Counted from the first letter of the stretch, positions 14,155 through 23,682 are shown. The stretch is DNA of 64,000 bases from Armatimonadota bacterium (GCA_026003175.1 BPGT01000002.1:1116001-1180000); one strand, 5' to 3'. Translations and numbers: made by a program. Notes: generated from the sequence alone by a model not told the origin.

Positions 14155-15633
14155 ATGAGTCTTCGCATTAACACCAACATCACCGCGATGAACGCCATGC
14201 GCGCGTTGAGCAGCACCAGCGAAGCCTTCGCGCGCTCGATCGAGCGGTTGTCGTCTGGTATGCGCATCAATCGTGGCGCAGATGACCCCGCAGGGCTGAT
14301 TATCTCCGAAAACCTGCGCGCCCAGATGGCAGGTATGTCGCAGGCGGTGTCCAACGCGCAGGATGCGGCAAACCTTTTGAAGACTGCCGAGGGTGGTCTG
14401 GATGAAATCCATAACCTGCTGCGCACCATGCGACAACTCGCGGTGCACGCCAGCAACACCGGTGTCAACGACCTGACGGCTTTGCAGGCGGACCAGACCC
14501 AAATCCGCTCCGCTCTGGAAAGCCTCAACCGCATCGCCGAACAGACCCAGTTCGGTACCAAGAAACTGCTGGACGGAACCGCAGGCATCTCCGCCCAGGT
14601 CACCGATACCGCACGACTGGCGGGTATCTTCATCGGCAACACCTTCAACGGCGTCATCGTGCAAAGCGGCGATGTCACCATCACCGTCAACACCGCTGCC
14701 ACCCGCGCTCAGGTGCTGGGCACCGCTACCTATGCCAGCGTCAACGCCTCCATCTCCACCGTCGGCGGCGGAACCAGCGGCGCAGGAGGCACGGTGGTCA
14801 TCAACGGACAGTCCATCACCGTCTCGGGCAATGACACCGTGCAGACCCTCATTGACCGCATCAACGCGCTGACCAGTGTGACCGGTGTGAGCGCGATGTT
14901 CAGTTCCGGCAACGGCAGTGGCGTGGTGGTGCTGACGCAGGTGAACTACGGAGCGAACTTCAGCGTGCAGGCGAACCAGAGCGCGACGTTGCTGTTTGCG
15001 TCGGGCACGTCCAGTTCCAGCACGGGTGTCGATGCGGTGGTGACGGTTTCGGTGACCACATCGGCTGGAGTGACCTCGGCGTTGTTCACGGGAGGTCGTG
15101 CTTCTGGCGACAGTGGTTTGAAGGTGAAGGACGCCTACGGCAACACGTTGTTGTTGACGGAGGCAGGCAACAGCACGGCGATTAGCAACGCGCGGGTAGC
15201 GGTGGTCTCGGCGCAGAGCTTGGTGTTCCAGATAGGCGCGAACGCAGGGCAGACCGCTCGCGTAGCGTTGTCGGACGTACGTGCCAGCCAGCTGGGTACA
15301 ACCGCGGTGGCCGGAAAGTCGCTGAGTTCCATCGACGTCACCACGCTGGATGGTGCGCAGAACGCGATCAAGATAATCGACGAGGCGATTTCGCAGGTGA
15401 GCCAGCTGCGCGGTAGCATCGGTGCGTTTCAGAAGAACGTTCTGGAGAGCACGATGCGTTCATTGAACGTTGCCCGCGAGAATCTGGCGGCCTCGGAGAG
15501 CGCGATTCGCGACACCAACGTTGCCGAGGAAGTGATGAACTACACGAAGTTGCAGATTCTGCAGCAGGCGGGCATGGCGGTGCTGGCACAGGCGAACGCC
15601 GCGCCGCAGATGGTGCTGTCGCTTCTCCGCTAA
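14155..15633 (+). CDS. fliC: Flagellin
   Basis: The 492-residue protein has both conserved ends of flagellin: MSLRINTNITAMNAMRALSS with RLSSGMRINRGADDPAGLII at the N-terminus, and ESAIRDTNVAEEVMNYTKLQ with QANAAPQMVLSLLR at the C-terminus. The central part (about residues 165-390) is a variable, Ser/Thr/Gly-rich surface domain. An AAGGAGG site lies about ten bases upstream. No chaperone, export or other flagellar gene is nearby, so this is a lone filament gene. A strong terminator follows. Confidence 0.96.
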   Translation: MSLRINTNITAMNAMRALSSTSEAFARSIERLSSGMRINRGADDPAGLIISENLRAQMAGMSQAVSNAQDAANLLKTAEGGLDEIHNLLRTMRQLAVHASNTGVNDLTALQADQTQIRSALESLNRIAEQTQFGTKKLLDGTAGISAQVTDTARLAGIFIGNTFNGVIVQSGDVTITVNTAATRAQVLGTATYASVNASISTVGGGTSGAGGTVVINGQSITVSGNDTVQTLIDRINALTSVTGVSAMFSSGNGSGVVVLTQVNYGANFSVQANQSATLLFASGTSSSSTGVDAVVTVSVTTSAGVTSALFTGGRASGDSGLKVKDAYGNTLLLTEAGNSTAISNARVAVVSAQSLVFQIGANAGQTARVALSDVRASQLGTTAVAGKSLSSIDVTTLDGAQNAIKIIDEAISQVSQLRGSIGAFQKNVLESTMRSLNVARENLAASESAIRDTNVAEEVMNYTKLQILQQAGMAVLAQANAAPQMVLSLLR

Positions 15634-15653
15634 AAAGAAAGGCGAGCTAGTAA

Positions 15654-15687
15654 GCAAGGGCGGGGTTCCCCCGCCCTTGCGTTTTTT
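15654..15687 (+). terminator. Intrinsic terminator after flagellin
   Basis: A perfect 12-base stem (15654-15665 with 15669-15680, loop TTC) is followed by G and six T. The T-run overlaps the stop codon region of the convergent dehydrogenase gene. Confidence 0.93.
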
Positions 15688-16696
15688 AGACTACCGTCCA
15701 GTCAAACACCACACCCATCGCCGCCGAACGGTCATGACGAAGCATGTGATACGCCTGCGGAGCCTCGTGTGGCGTGAATCGGTGTGTAATCAGGTCGTTC
15801 ACCCGCATGTCCCCACGTGCCACATAGGTGAAAAAGAGTTTGTACATCTCCGCTTGCGTCCACGGGGCATGGTCGGTGCTGACCGCTGGCGGGTTACTGG
15901 CGTGCGTGCCGATGATGCGCAACCCCTTGGTAATCACGTCACCGGTCAGGAACTGCTGCGACGGCTCGCCCGTGTCGCCCAGCAAAATGAGCTTACCGAA
16001 TTTTCGGAGAAGGGTGAGGGCGGGAGCGAACACCGAGGCAATGCCGGTGATGTCATAAACCACCTCGGCGCCCTTGCCATCCGTTAGCCCCAGAATCTCA
16101 TCTCGCGCCTCCTGCACTCGTTTCGCAATAACGGTAGTGGCGCCATGCTCTTTCGCCATTTTCAAGCGAGGCTCGGCTGGGTCCACCACAATAATCTGCC
16201 GTGCGCCTTGCAAACGCAGGTACTGCACCGTCAGCTGCCCCAGCAGCCCCGCTCCGATAAGCACCACGTTGTCGCCCAGCTGGTGTTCAGCAGCACGCAC
16301 CGCGTTTTGCGAAATCATCGCCAGAGCAAACCACGAAGCGTCCTCGTCGTTCACCTCGTCGGGCACTTTGACCGGCAAGCTGGCATCCACTACATGCCAC
16401 TGTCGGTGCGACCGCTGGAAAACCACCCTGTCTCCCGGCTTCAGATTCGTCACTCCTTCGCCAACCTGCTCTACCACGCCCATCATGCTGTAGCCGGGCG
16501 GGAAGGGGTACTTTACCCAGCGGTCCCAATGCGTGCCCTCCTCAAACAACCTGCCCAGGCAGATACATTCCGTGCCGGTGCTGATCAGGCTTTTCCGTGC
16601 GCGCACCAGCACCTGTCCCGGTCCCACTGGCGGCACATTCTCCCTGACAAGTTCCACCTGGTCCTTACCGGTGAAGTAGATACACAGCGACTCCAT
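15686..16696 (-). CDS. Zinc-type alcohol dehydrogenase family oxidoreductase
   Basis: From ATG 16696 (AGGAGG six bases upstream) the product has 336 residues; the frame is open to 16807 but without support. It is a medium-chain dehydrogenase/reductase: the N-terminal GroES-like domain contains the GYSMMGVVEQVGEGV segment and the NAD(P) fold carries LIGAGLLGQLTVQYLRLQGA. The classic catalytic Cys-Gly-x-Cys-x-x-Asp motif is replaced by SLISTGTECICLG, as in sorbitol-dehydrogenase-like proteins with altered metal ligands. It follows galactokinase by ten bases, so a sugar or sugar-alcohol substrate is plausible. Confidence 0.85.
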   Translation of the reverse strand: MESLCIYFTGKDQVELVRENVPPVGPGQVLVRARKSLISTGTECICLGRLFEEGTHWDRWVKYPFPPGYSMMGVVEQVGEGVTNLKPGDRVVFQRSHRQWHVVDASLPVKVPDEVNDEDASWFALAMISQNAVRAAEHQLGDNVVLIGAGLLGQLTVQYLRLQGARQIIVVDPAEPRLKMAKEHGATTVIAKRVQEARDEILGLTDGKGAEVVYDITGIASVFAPALTLLRKFGKLILLGDTGEPSQQFLTGDVITKGLRIIGTHASNPPAVSTDHAPWTQAEMYKLFFTYVARGDMRVNDLITHRFTPHEAPQAYHMLRHDRSAAMGVVFDWTVV

Positions 16697-16706
16697 CTCG
16701 AACCTC

Positions 16707-17873
16707 CTATTCACGAAGTGCTTTCGCTCCCTGCGAAATGTGACAACGGTGAACGCCGGGTTGTATCCCCGTGCGCCGGGTGTACTCTTCGGATACCTGC
16801 AGAGCAAACTGCTCCATCTGCCGGTCGTGCACGAGATTGATAGTGGCTCCTCCCCAGCCGGCGCCGGTCAAGCGTGCCCCTATCGCGCCATGCTCTCTCG
16901 CCAGTCCTACCAGCAGGTCCAGCTCAGGGGTGGAGTTTTCGTAGTCTACCCGACTGCTTTCGTGAGAGGCGAACATCAGCTCGCCCAGCCGCGCGATGTC
17001 GCCGCGATGCAACGCCTCACGCCCATCCAGCACACGCTTGTTCTCACTAATCACATGGCGTGCCCGCCTGCGCAAAGGCTCGGGCATCTGCGCCTCCCAC
17101 CGAAGGAACTCTTCCCAACTGACATCGCGCAATAGCTGCACGTGCTGGCCCAACCGTTCGCGGAACCATGCCGCCGCCTCCATGCACTCGCGGTGGCGCG
17201 TAGCGTAGTCGCCGCTGACCAGCGTATGCTGCGCCATCGAGTGGATAAGGATCAGCCCGAACGAATCGCCCGGCAAAGCCATTGCTTCATGCTCTTCGGT
17301 ACGGGTGTCCAGAAAGAGGATGCTATCTTTCTCACCGAAAACGGAAGAGAACTGGTCTAAAATACCGCACGGCATCCCCACAAACTCGTTCTCGGCTCGG
17401 CGACACAGTTTGGCGATCTCCCAACGGGGCAGGCTGGCGCCGTGTAGCTCCATGATCGCCATCGCAGTCGCTACCTCCAACGACGCGCTACTACTAACCC
17501 CCGCGCCGATGGGCACGTTGCCCGTTACCACCGCCTCAAAGGGTTCTATCGAGATGCCCACTTTTTGCAGTTCCACTACCACCCCCTTCACATAGTCTGC
17601 CCAGCGGTCGTGAGGGTCCCGCTGTATGGCATCCAGCGTGAAAGAGGCTTCGGTGCCTTTCTGCTGGGCAAAAACGCGACATTGCACTGAGCTGCTCTTT
17701 CCTGCGGCGACCACTGTGACGCGGTCAATCGCCGCGCTCATCACGTAACCGCCGTTGTAGTCAGTGTGGTTGCCCAACACCTCCACCCTGCCGGGTGCAA
17801 TGCCGTACGCAGTAGGCAGTCTTCCATATCGCTCCTGAAAGGATTTTCGTGCCTGTTCTACAACCTCAAACAT
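16707..17873 (-). CDS. galK: Galactokinase (GHMP family)
   Basis: With ATG 17873 the protein has 388 residues and the usual 26-residue lead before the galactokinase signature APGRVEVLGNHTDYNGG. The ATP-binding GHMP loop is PIGAGVSSSASLEVA and the C-terminal motif is RLTGAGWGGATINLV. The Asp-Tyr-Asn that contacts galactose is present; the usual Glu before His-Thr-Asp-Tyr is Asn here. It phosphorylates galactose at C1 as the first Leloir step. An upstream in-frame ATG (17897) and further open frame to 18071 are less likely starts. The dehydrogenase gene follows in the same operon. Confidence 0.9.
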   Translation of the reverse strand: MFEVVEQARKSFQERYGRLPTAYGIAPGRVEVLGNHTDYNGGYVMSAAIDRVTVVAAGKSSSVQCRVFAQQKGTEASFTLDAIQRDPHDRWADYVKGVVVELQKVGISIEPFEAVVTGNVPIGAGVSSSASLEVATAMAIMELHGASLPRWEIAKLCRRAENEFVGMPCGILDQFSSVFGEKDSILFLDTRTEEHEAMALPGDSFGLILIHSMAQHTLVSGDYATRHRECMEAAAWFRERLGQHVQLLRDVSWEEFLRWEAQMPEPLRRRARHVISENKRVLDGREALHRGDIARLGELMFASHESSRVDYENSTPELDLLVGLAREHGAIGARLTGAGWGGATINLVHDRQMEQFALQVSEEYTRRTGIQPGVHRCHISQGAKALRE

Positions 17874-18013
17874 TCTCCTCTCACTCCGCGAATGGTTCAT
17901 CCTTCGCAACGATTTCGCGAAGAGCTGCCTTTCTCCTGCCGATAATGGAGAAGGTGACCTCCCTGTCATTCCATAAACTAAACCTGTAAAGACAAAGGGA
18001 TGTGGAGGTTGAG

Positions 18014-19972
18014 ATGCCACGACCCGTGGTGCTGGGCAACGGTGAGATACTGGTCTGCGAAGACAGCGCACTGAATATCCGCGATTTCTATTTTCCCTAC
18101 GTGGGGCTGTTCAATCACCTCAGCGGGCACAAAATCCGCATGGGCGTGTGGTGCGATGGGCGATTCTCCTGGCTGGATAGCGGCGAATGGGCAATCACTA
18201 TCGATTATCTGCCGGACACGCTCGTGACGCAATGCACCGCGGTACATTCTGGCATGAATCTCAGCCTGGTCATCAACGACTGCGTCTCGCATCGTGAGAA
18301 CGTCTTCTTGAGGCGGGTGCGGCTGCGCAATCTCAGCGACTTCCCACGCGAAGTACGGGTCTTCTTTTCGCACAACTTCCATATTGCTGAAACCGACATC
18401 GGCGATACTGCGTTCTACAACCCCTTCCTGCAGGCGGTGATACATTACAAACGCGACAGCTGGTTTCTGGCTACCGGTACCAGCCGATACAACGGCATCT
18501 ATCAGTATGCCTGTGGTGTGAAAGGGTTTGGGGGCGCGGAGGGCACCTGGCGCGATTGCGAGGACGGCGAGCTGAGCGGGCGCCCCATCGAACAGGGGTC
18601 GGTAGACAGTTCCATCAGTTTCCGTCTGTTGCTTGCACCCGGCGAAGAAGAGGACCTGCACTACTGGATAGCTGCAGGGCGGGATTACCAGCAAGTGCGC
18701 GTGCTCCACAGCCATGTGGTGGAACGAGGCTTCGACGAGATAATTCGCGACACCGCGAACTACTGGGCGCGATGGTCGGAGAAGGGAGCGGCGTTGGTGC
18801 AGACCTTGCCCGAGCCGGTAGCGAAACTATTCCGCCGCAGCCTGCTGGTGATGCGCACACAGATAGATGACCGAGGAGCGGTCATCGCGGCAAACGACAC
18901 CGATATCATGAGCACCGCCCGAGCACACTACAGCTACATGTGGCCCCGCGACGGAGCTATCGTTGCCTATGCGCTGGACACCATCGGTTATCCCGATACC
19001 ACGCGCCGCTTCTTCGAGTTCTGCGCCCGCGTACTGCCCAAAGACCGCCCGGTGCTGATGCACAAATACTCCGCCGATGGCTCCGTGGGCTCCTCCTGGC
19101 ATCCGTGGGTCATCGGCGACCAGCATGAAATCCCGTTCCAAGAAGACAGTACAGCGTCGGTGCTGTGGGCGCTATGGCATCACTATCAATGCTACCACGA
19201 CCTGGAGTTCATCGCTTCTCTCTACGAGAGCCTTATCCTGCCAACGGCGCGCTTTATGGCAACCTATCGTGACCCACAGACACGCTTGCCATTGCCCAGC
19301 TATGACCTCTGGGAAGAGCGCAGGGGTATCCACACGTACACCTGTGCTTCCGTGTATGCCGCTCTACGTGCAGCAGCACGATTCGCTCACCTCTTCGGCG
19401 ACGATGAGGAGCACGAACTGTTCCGCACCGCTGCGCAGGAGGTCAGAGACGGTATCCTGAACACCCTCTACGACGAAAACACAAACTGCTTTGTTCGAAC
19501 GATCGTCCCGGATGTGCAGGGGCACTATAGCCGGGACACGACGGCGGACAGCAGTGTGCTGGGCGTGCTGCGCTATGGCGTGCTGGACGCCGACGCCCCG
19601 CAAACGCAACGCTGCGTCCAATACACGCGAGAGAAGCTCTGGGTGAACACCTCCATAGGCGGGCTGGCAAGATATGAGAACGACTACTACCACCGCAGAA
19701 GCTACGAAGTGCCCGGCAACCCCTGGATTATCTGCACTCTCTGGCTGGCGGAGTACGAGATAGAGAAAGCAAACAGCCCTGCTGACCTGCGCACAGCAAT
19801 GGAACTGATCGAATGGGCGACGCAACGCTCCATGCAGACAGGGGTACTGCCCGAACAGGTAGACCCTCACACGGGCGAACCGCTCTCGGTAGCGCCGCTG
19901 ACATGGAGCCATGCGGAGTACGTATACGTGGTGATGGCATATCTGCGCCGTCTGCGCGAAATGATGGAGTAA
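18014..19972 (+). CDS. GH15 family glucoamylase/trehalase-like glycosidase
   Basis: The 652-residue protein starts at ATG 18014 (GGAGG at 18004-18008); GTG 18002 is also in frame. It has an N-terminal beta-sandwich domain and an (alpha/alpha)6 barrel of GH15. Barrel landmarks are HYSYMWPRDGAIVAYALD, SYDLWEERRGIHTYTCASVY (general acid Glu) and GVLPEQVDPHTGEPL (second Glu), then LTWSHAEYV. There is no signal peptide, so it probably acts in the cytoplasm on malto- or trehalose-type oligosaccharides. The gene is divergent from galactokinase and shares a 140-base promoter region. Confidence 0.9.
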   Translation: MPRPVVLGNGEILVCEDSALNIRDFYFPYVGLFNHLSGHKIRMGVWCDGRFSWLDSGEWAITIDYLPDTLVTQCTAVHSGMNLSLVINDCVSHRENVFLRRVRLRNLSDFPREVRVFFSHNFHIAETDIGDTAFYNPFLQAVIHYKRDSWFLATGTSRYNGIYQYACGVKGFGGAEGTWRDCEDGELSGRPIEQGSVDSSISFRLLLAPGEEEDLHYWIAAGRDYQQVRVLHSHVVERGFDEIIRDTANYWARWSEKGAALVQTLPEPVAKLFRRSLLVMRTQIDDRGAVIAANDTDIMSTARAHYSYMWPRDGAIVAYALDTIGYPDTTRRFFEFCARVLPKDRPVLMHKYSADGSVGSSWHPWVIGDQHEIPFQEDSTASVLWALWHHYQCYHDLEFIASLYESLILPTARFMATYRDPQTRLPLPSYDLWEERRGIHTYTCASVYAALRAAARFAHLFGDDEEHELFRTAAQEVRDGILNTLYDENTNCFVRTIVPDVQGHYSRDTTADSSVLGVLRYGVLDADAPQTQRCVQYTREKLWVNTSIGGLARYENDYYHRRSYEVPGNPWIICTLWLAEYEIEKANSPADLRTAMELIEWATQRSMQTGVLPEQVDPHTGEPLSVAPLTWSHAEYVYVVMAYLRRLREMME

Positions 19973-20020
19973 GATAGCACACTTTTCACTCCATTTAGAG
20001 CCTTTAGCACTGCATACCCC

Positions 20021-20070
20021 TTGACAAACAAACACTTTCAGGTATACTATTGTAGCGATTGGCTATACTA
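20021..20070 (+). promoter_or_regulatory. Promoter and phased repeats before the Rrf2 gene
   Basis: TTGACA at 20021-20026 and TATACT at 20043-20048 (16-base spacer) form a good promoter. TATACTA occurs at 20043-20049 and again at 20064-20070, exactly 21 bases apart, so both copies face the same side of the helix. The first covers the -10, which suggests autoregulation by the Rrf2 protein. Confidence 0.55.
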
Positions 20071-20089
20071 CACTAAGTGAGGATGTGAG

Positions 20090-20536
20090 ATGATTCGCCT
20101 TTTAGACAGCGGAGTGCAAACCGAGTATGCCGTGCGTGCGCTTGCTTGCCTGGCCAAACGAGGGGAGGGCGCCATTGTCACCGTCAAGGAGCTGGCGCAA
20201 GAAGCGGACGTGTCTGTGAACTTCCTGTACACCATCTTTAAGGATCTTGAGCAGCACGGTCTGGTGCACGCTCATCGTGGGCGGGAGCGTGGTTTCTCGC
20301 TCACTCGCCCTCCCAGCCAGATTAGCTATCTGGACATCCTGCATGCCTGCGAGGGGCAGATAGAGAAAAAGCAGTGCCTTCTGGACCACCGCGTAATGTG
20401 CGACAACGTCCATCCCTGCGCCGCCCACGAGGCTTGGAACTCGCTGCGCGAGATGGCGGAACGCCAGCTGGCAAAGGTCACCTTAGACCAGATTGTGGCG
20501 AAGAACCCGCCCTGGGAACAGACACGGGCTAAATAA
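20090..20536 (+). CDS. Rrf2-family transcriptional regulator
   Basis: The 148-residue protein has the Rrf2 winged helix: EYAVRALACLAKRGEG, then TVKELAQEADVSVNFLYTIFKDLEQHGLV and the HRGRERGFSL wing. Three Cys at 96, 104 and 110 (C-x7-C-x5-C) lie where IscR-type proteins bind an iron-sulfur cluster, though the first spacing is longer than in IscR. It probably senses redox, iron-sulfur or nitric oxide status. It overlaps the convergent DeoR gene by eight bases at the 3' end. Confidence 0.9.
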   Translation: MIRLLDSGVQTEYAVRALACLAKRGEGAIVTVKELAQEADVSVNFLYTIFKDLEQHGLVHAHRGRERGFSLTRPPSQISYLDILHACEGQIEKKQCLLDHRVMCDNVHPCAAHEAWNSLREMAERQLAKVTLDQIVAKNPPWEQTRAK

Positions 20537-21299
20537 GGGGCGCAAGCAGCACGCGCACGCCTGCTTCCTCGAAGGCTTTCACCGCATCGGGGGAGGCGCC
20601 ACTGTCGACGATCAGCACATGCGCGGCGTGGACGGGGGCGACTTGCGCAAAGGCGATTTGTCCTAATTTCGCGTGGTCTGCCACGACAATCACCTGCCGC
20701 GCGTGCTGCATCATTTTGCGCTTGACGGCGGCGGCTTCGAAATCCACGCTGGTGTAGCCTGCGCGCGCGTCCACCCCGTTGAACGACAGGAAGGCGTGGT
20801 CTACGTAAATCACGTCCAGCGCGTGCAGCACCAGCTCGCCCAGCGTGGCGCGACGTGCGGCATGAACGCTGCCCCCTAGCAGTACCACTTCCATATCCTT
20901 GCGCTCCGTCAGCTCCAGCGCGATAGCCAGCGAGTTGGTGACTACCTTCAGCCCTCTGCGCTGTTTTAGCTGAAGCGCGACCTCGAAGGTGGTAGTTCCT
21001 GCATCCAGCAGTACCGTCTCCTCGTCCTGCACCAGCGTCGCCGCTACGCGCGCGATGGCTCGCTTCTCCAGCAGATTCTTCATCTCGCGGATAGCGTATG
21101 GCGGCTCATACAGCGTGCTTTCCACAGGCAATGCCCCCCCGTGCGTGCGCCTCAGCAAGCCTTGCTTCTCCAGAAAGCTTAAATCCGCGCGGATGGTAGG
21201 TGCGGAAACACCAAAGCGCGCACTCAGCTCGTCCACGGTGACCTTGCCCTGCTGTCGCAACTGGTGCAGTATCTGTTGTCTTCTTTCCTCAGCAAACAT
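20529..21299 (-). CDS. DeoR-family transcriptional regulator
   Basis: The 256-residue protein has the DeoR N-terminal helix-turn-helix (RRQQILHQLRQQGKVTVDEL, SAPTIRADLSFLEKQGLL, THGGALP). The sugar-phosphate sensing DeoRC domain follows, with LLDAGTTTFEVALQL, VVTNSLAIALEL and VVADHAKLGQIAF. These proteins repress sugar-catabolic genes and respond to phosphorylated sugars. It is divergent from the E1 dehydrogenase gene across about 100 bases, so that gene is one possible target. Confidence 0.93.
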   Translation of the reverse strand: MFAEERRQQILHQLRQQGKVTVDELSARFGVSAPTIRADLSFLEKQGLLRRTHGGALPVESTLYEPPYAIREMKNLLEKRAIARVAATLVQDEETVLLDAGTTTFEVALQLKQRRGLKVVTNSLAIALELTERKDMEVVLLGGSVHAARRATLGELVLHALDVIYVDHAFLSFNGVDARAGYTSVDFEAAAVKRKMMQHARQVIVVADHAKLGQIAFAQVAPVHAAHVLIVDSGASPDAVKAFEEAGVRVLLAPLI

Positions 21300-21398
21300 T
21301 TTCGTTTATTTACGCTTAGGGCATTGAATGTTTTCCTTTGTTGCTGTATTATATCAACAGATGGCTTGAAACGCAATATCGCAGGAGGCAAGGTGGAA

Positions 21399-23642
21399 AT
21401 GGCAGTGAGCACGAGAACAAAAAAAGTCACCGACCCCATTTATCAGGAGCCAAAAGAGAAGCTTCTGGATTACCTGCGCACCATGTACGAGATTCGCTTC
21501 TTTGAGGAGAAAGTATATGAGCTGGTGCGCAGTCGGCAGATAAAGGGCGCGTCGCACCTGTACGCCGGTCAAGAGGCGGTAGCGGTAGGCGCAGTGGCTT
21601 CCATTACCCGCAACGATATGATTACCAGCACGCACCGCGGACACGGGCACTGCGGTGCTATTGGCAACCTGTGGTGCGACAGCGAGCAAGACCGCCAGAT
21701 GCACTGGAACAAGATGCTGGCAGAGCTGATGGGGCGTGAAACAGGCTACTGTCGCGGACGCGGTGGGTCAATGCACATCGCTGACGTGGAAAAAGGCAAT
21801 CTCGGCGCGACGGGCATTGTGGGCGGTAATATCCCCATCGCCGTCGGTGCTGCGCTGGCGGAAAGCTTCAAGCAATCAGGTGCAGTGGTGCTCTGCTTCT
21901 TTGGAGACGGCGCGGTAAACACCGGTTCGTTCCATGAATCGCTCAACCTCGCGGCGGTCACGCACGATGGTCTTCCTGTTGTCTTTATCTGCGAGAACAA
22001 CCTGTATGCCATGTCCATGCCCTGGCACGACCGCAGTGTACCCGAAGCCCCTTATGCCTCGCGCGTGCGCGACGTGGTGAAGCGGGCAGAAGCGTACGGT
22101 ATTCCCGGTTTCCAGTGCAACGGCATGGACGTACTGGATGTAAAGGAAAAGGTATCGCAGGCAGTGCAGATGTGTCGCGAGGGTAAAGGTCCCGTGCTGG
22201 TGGAGGCGCGTACCTACCGCTACTTCGGGCATTCACTTTCCGACCAGCAGCGCTACCGCACCAAAGAGGAACTGGAAGAGTATCGCCAGCGTGACCCCAT
22301 CCTGCTACTGCGCCATCGAATGCTGGAAGCGGGAATTGCCACCGAAGCAGAGATGGACGCAGTGATGGAGAAGGCACGCCAGACCATCGACGAGGCAGAG
22401 CGGTTCGCCAAAGCCAGTCCCCTGCCTCCTGCAGTGGAGCTGTTCGACGACCTGTACGTGCCCAAAGACCCCATTGAGTTCGCCCGCGAACGCGAGCAGG
22501 AAGAAGCGTTGCGTGCTCGCATCCGCCCCATTGAGGATGAAATCCGCCGCACCGCGCGCGAGCAGGCAGGCGCACCAGGCGGAGCCACCTTGCCCAAACT
22601 GAAGAAGGAAGACGTCCAGCGGCTGGAGGAGAAGTACGGTATCCCCATCAAGTATTACAACGAGGCGCTGGCGCAGGCACATGCTGAAGAGATGCGCCGG
22701 GACTGGCGTGTGTTCGTTATGGGTGAGGATGTCGGGCTGTACGGCGGGGCGTACGCCGCCACACGCGGGCTATGGGACGAGTTCGGTGGTCGGCGCGTGA
22801 TAGACACGCCCATCTCCGAGCTGGCTATTGCGGGCGCAGGAGCAGGCGCGGCGATGCGTGGCATGAGACCTATTGTGGAGTTCCAGTACGTGGACTTCAC
22901 CACGCTTGGCTCCGACCAGATTCTGCACAACGCTGCCTATAACCGCTACATGTTCGGCGGCAAGACCAAAGTGCCGGTGGTGTACCGCTCGCAGGGTGGC
23001 GTTGGGCGTTGCATCGCCGCGCACCATAGCGAAAGCCTCGAAGGATGGTGGCTTCACGTGCCGGGAATCTACCTGGTCATGCCATCCACTCCCTATGATG
23101 CTAAGGGCTTGCTCAAAGCGGCGGTGCGCGACGACAACCCCGTTATGTTCCTCGAGCACAAACTGCTCTACTCCGGCGTGATGGGACCGGTGCCTGAGGA
23201 GGACTATATCATCCCGCTGGGCGTTGCGGATATCAAGAAACCCGGCGAGGATGTGACCATCGTGGCATATTCGCGCATGGTGCACGTCGCGCTGGACGCG
23301 GCTTGGGACCTGGAGGAGCAGGAAGGCATTCGTTGTGAGGTGATAGACCCGCGCACGCTGCACCCGCTGGACGTGGCAACCATCGCCAACTCGGTGCGCA
23401 AGACGGGGCGTGTCATCCTGATGTCCGAAGGCTGGACGAAGGGCGGCGTCGCCAACGAGTTCCTGCGCCAGATACTGGAGTATCGCTTCGAGAACGGCTA
23501 TAGCGGATGGGACTATCTGGACATGCAGCCGGTGATCCTGGCGGCGAAGGACGTGCCCGTGCCGATGAGTGAGCCGCTGGAAGACGCCTCCATCCCCACC
23601 CGCGAGGATGTGATTGCAGCGGTGCATTTGCTGTGCCAGTAG
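21399..23642 (+). CDS. Fused alpha-beta 2-oxoacid dehydrogenase E1 component
   Basis: From ATG 21399 (AGGAGG and AAGGTGG just upstream) the product has 747 residues; the frame is open to 21264 but without support. Residues 1-350 are the E1 alpha domain with the thiamine-diphosphate motif GDGAVNTGSFHESLN ending in ENN. A charged linker (about 370-415) leads to the E1 beta transketolase-like domain (FVMGEDVGLYGGAYAAT, RVIDTPISELAIAGAGAG, SEGWTKGGV). It decarboxylates pyruvate, a branched-chain 2-oxoacid or acetoin; the substrate cannot be read from the sequence. No E2 or E3 gene is adjacent. Confidence 0.92.
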   Translation: MAVSTRTKKVTDPIYQEPKEKLLDYLRTMYEIRFFEEKVYELVRSRQIKGASHLYAGQEAVAVGAVASITRNDMITSTHRGHGHCGAIGNLWCDSEQDRQMHWNKMLAELMGRETGYCRGRGGSMHIADVEKGNLGATGIVGGNIPIAVGAALAESFKQSGAVVLCFFGDGAVNTGSFHESLNLAAVTHDGLPVVFICENNLYAMSMPWHDRSVPEAPYASRVRDVVKRAEAYGIPGFQCNGMDVLDVKEKVSQAVQMCREGKGPVLVEARTYRYFGHSLSDQQRYRTKEELEEYRQRDPILLLRHRMLEAGIATEAEMDAVMEKARQTIDEAERFAKASPLPPAVELFDDLYVPKDPIEFAREREQEEALRARIRPIEDEIRRTAREQAGAPGGATLPKLKKEDVQRLEEKYGIPIKYYNEALAQAHAEEMRRDWRVFVMGEDVGLYGGAYAATRGLWDEFGGRRVIDTPISELAIAGAGAGAAMRGMRPIVEFQYVDFTTLGSDQILHNAAYNRYMFGGKTKVPVVYRSQGGVGRCIAAHHSESLEGWWLHVPGIYLVMPSTPYDAKGLLKAAVRDDNPVMFLEHKLLYSGVMGPVPEEDYIIPLGVADIKKPGEDVTIVAYSRMVHVALDAAWDLEEQEGIRCEVIDPRTLHPLDVATIANSVRKTGRVILMSEGWTKGGVANEFLRQILEYRFENGYSGWDYLDMQPVILAAKDVPVPMSEPLEDASIPTREDVIAAVHLLCQ

Positions 23643-23654
23643 GTTAGTTCTTAC

Positions 23655-23682
23655 ACCCTCCCCGTCTCACGACGGGGAGGGT
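23655..23682. terminator. Hairpin between convergent genes
   Basis: A perfect 12-base stem (23655-23666 with 23671-23682, loop TCAC) separates the E1 stop from the convergent ATPase stop. There is no clear T-run on either side, so it may be a weak bidirectional terminator or a member of the GC-rich palindromic repeats found elsewhere in the window. Confidence 0.55.

Noticed and set aside
14134-14702. Long minus-strand frames inside flagellin
   Set aside because: They mirror the codon pattern of the flagellin gene and have no ribosome site or family features.
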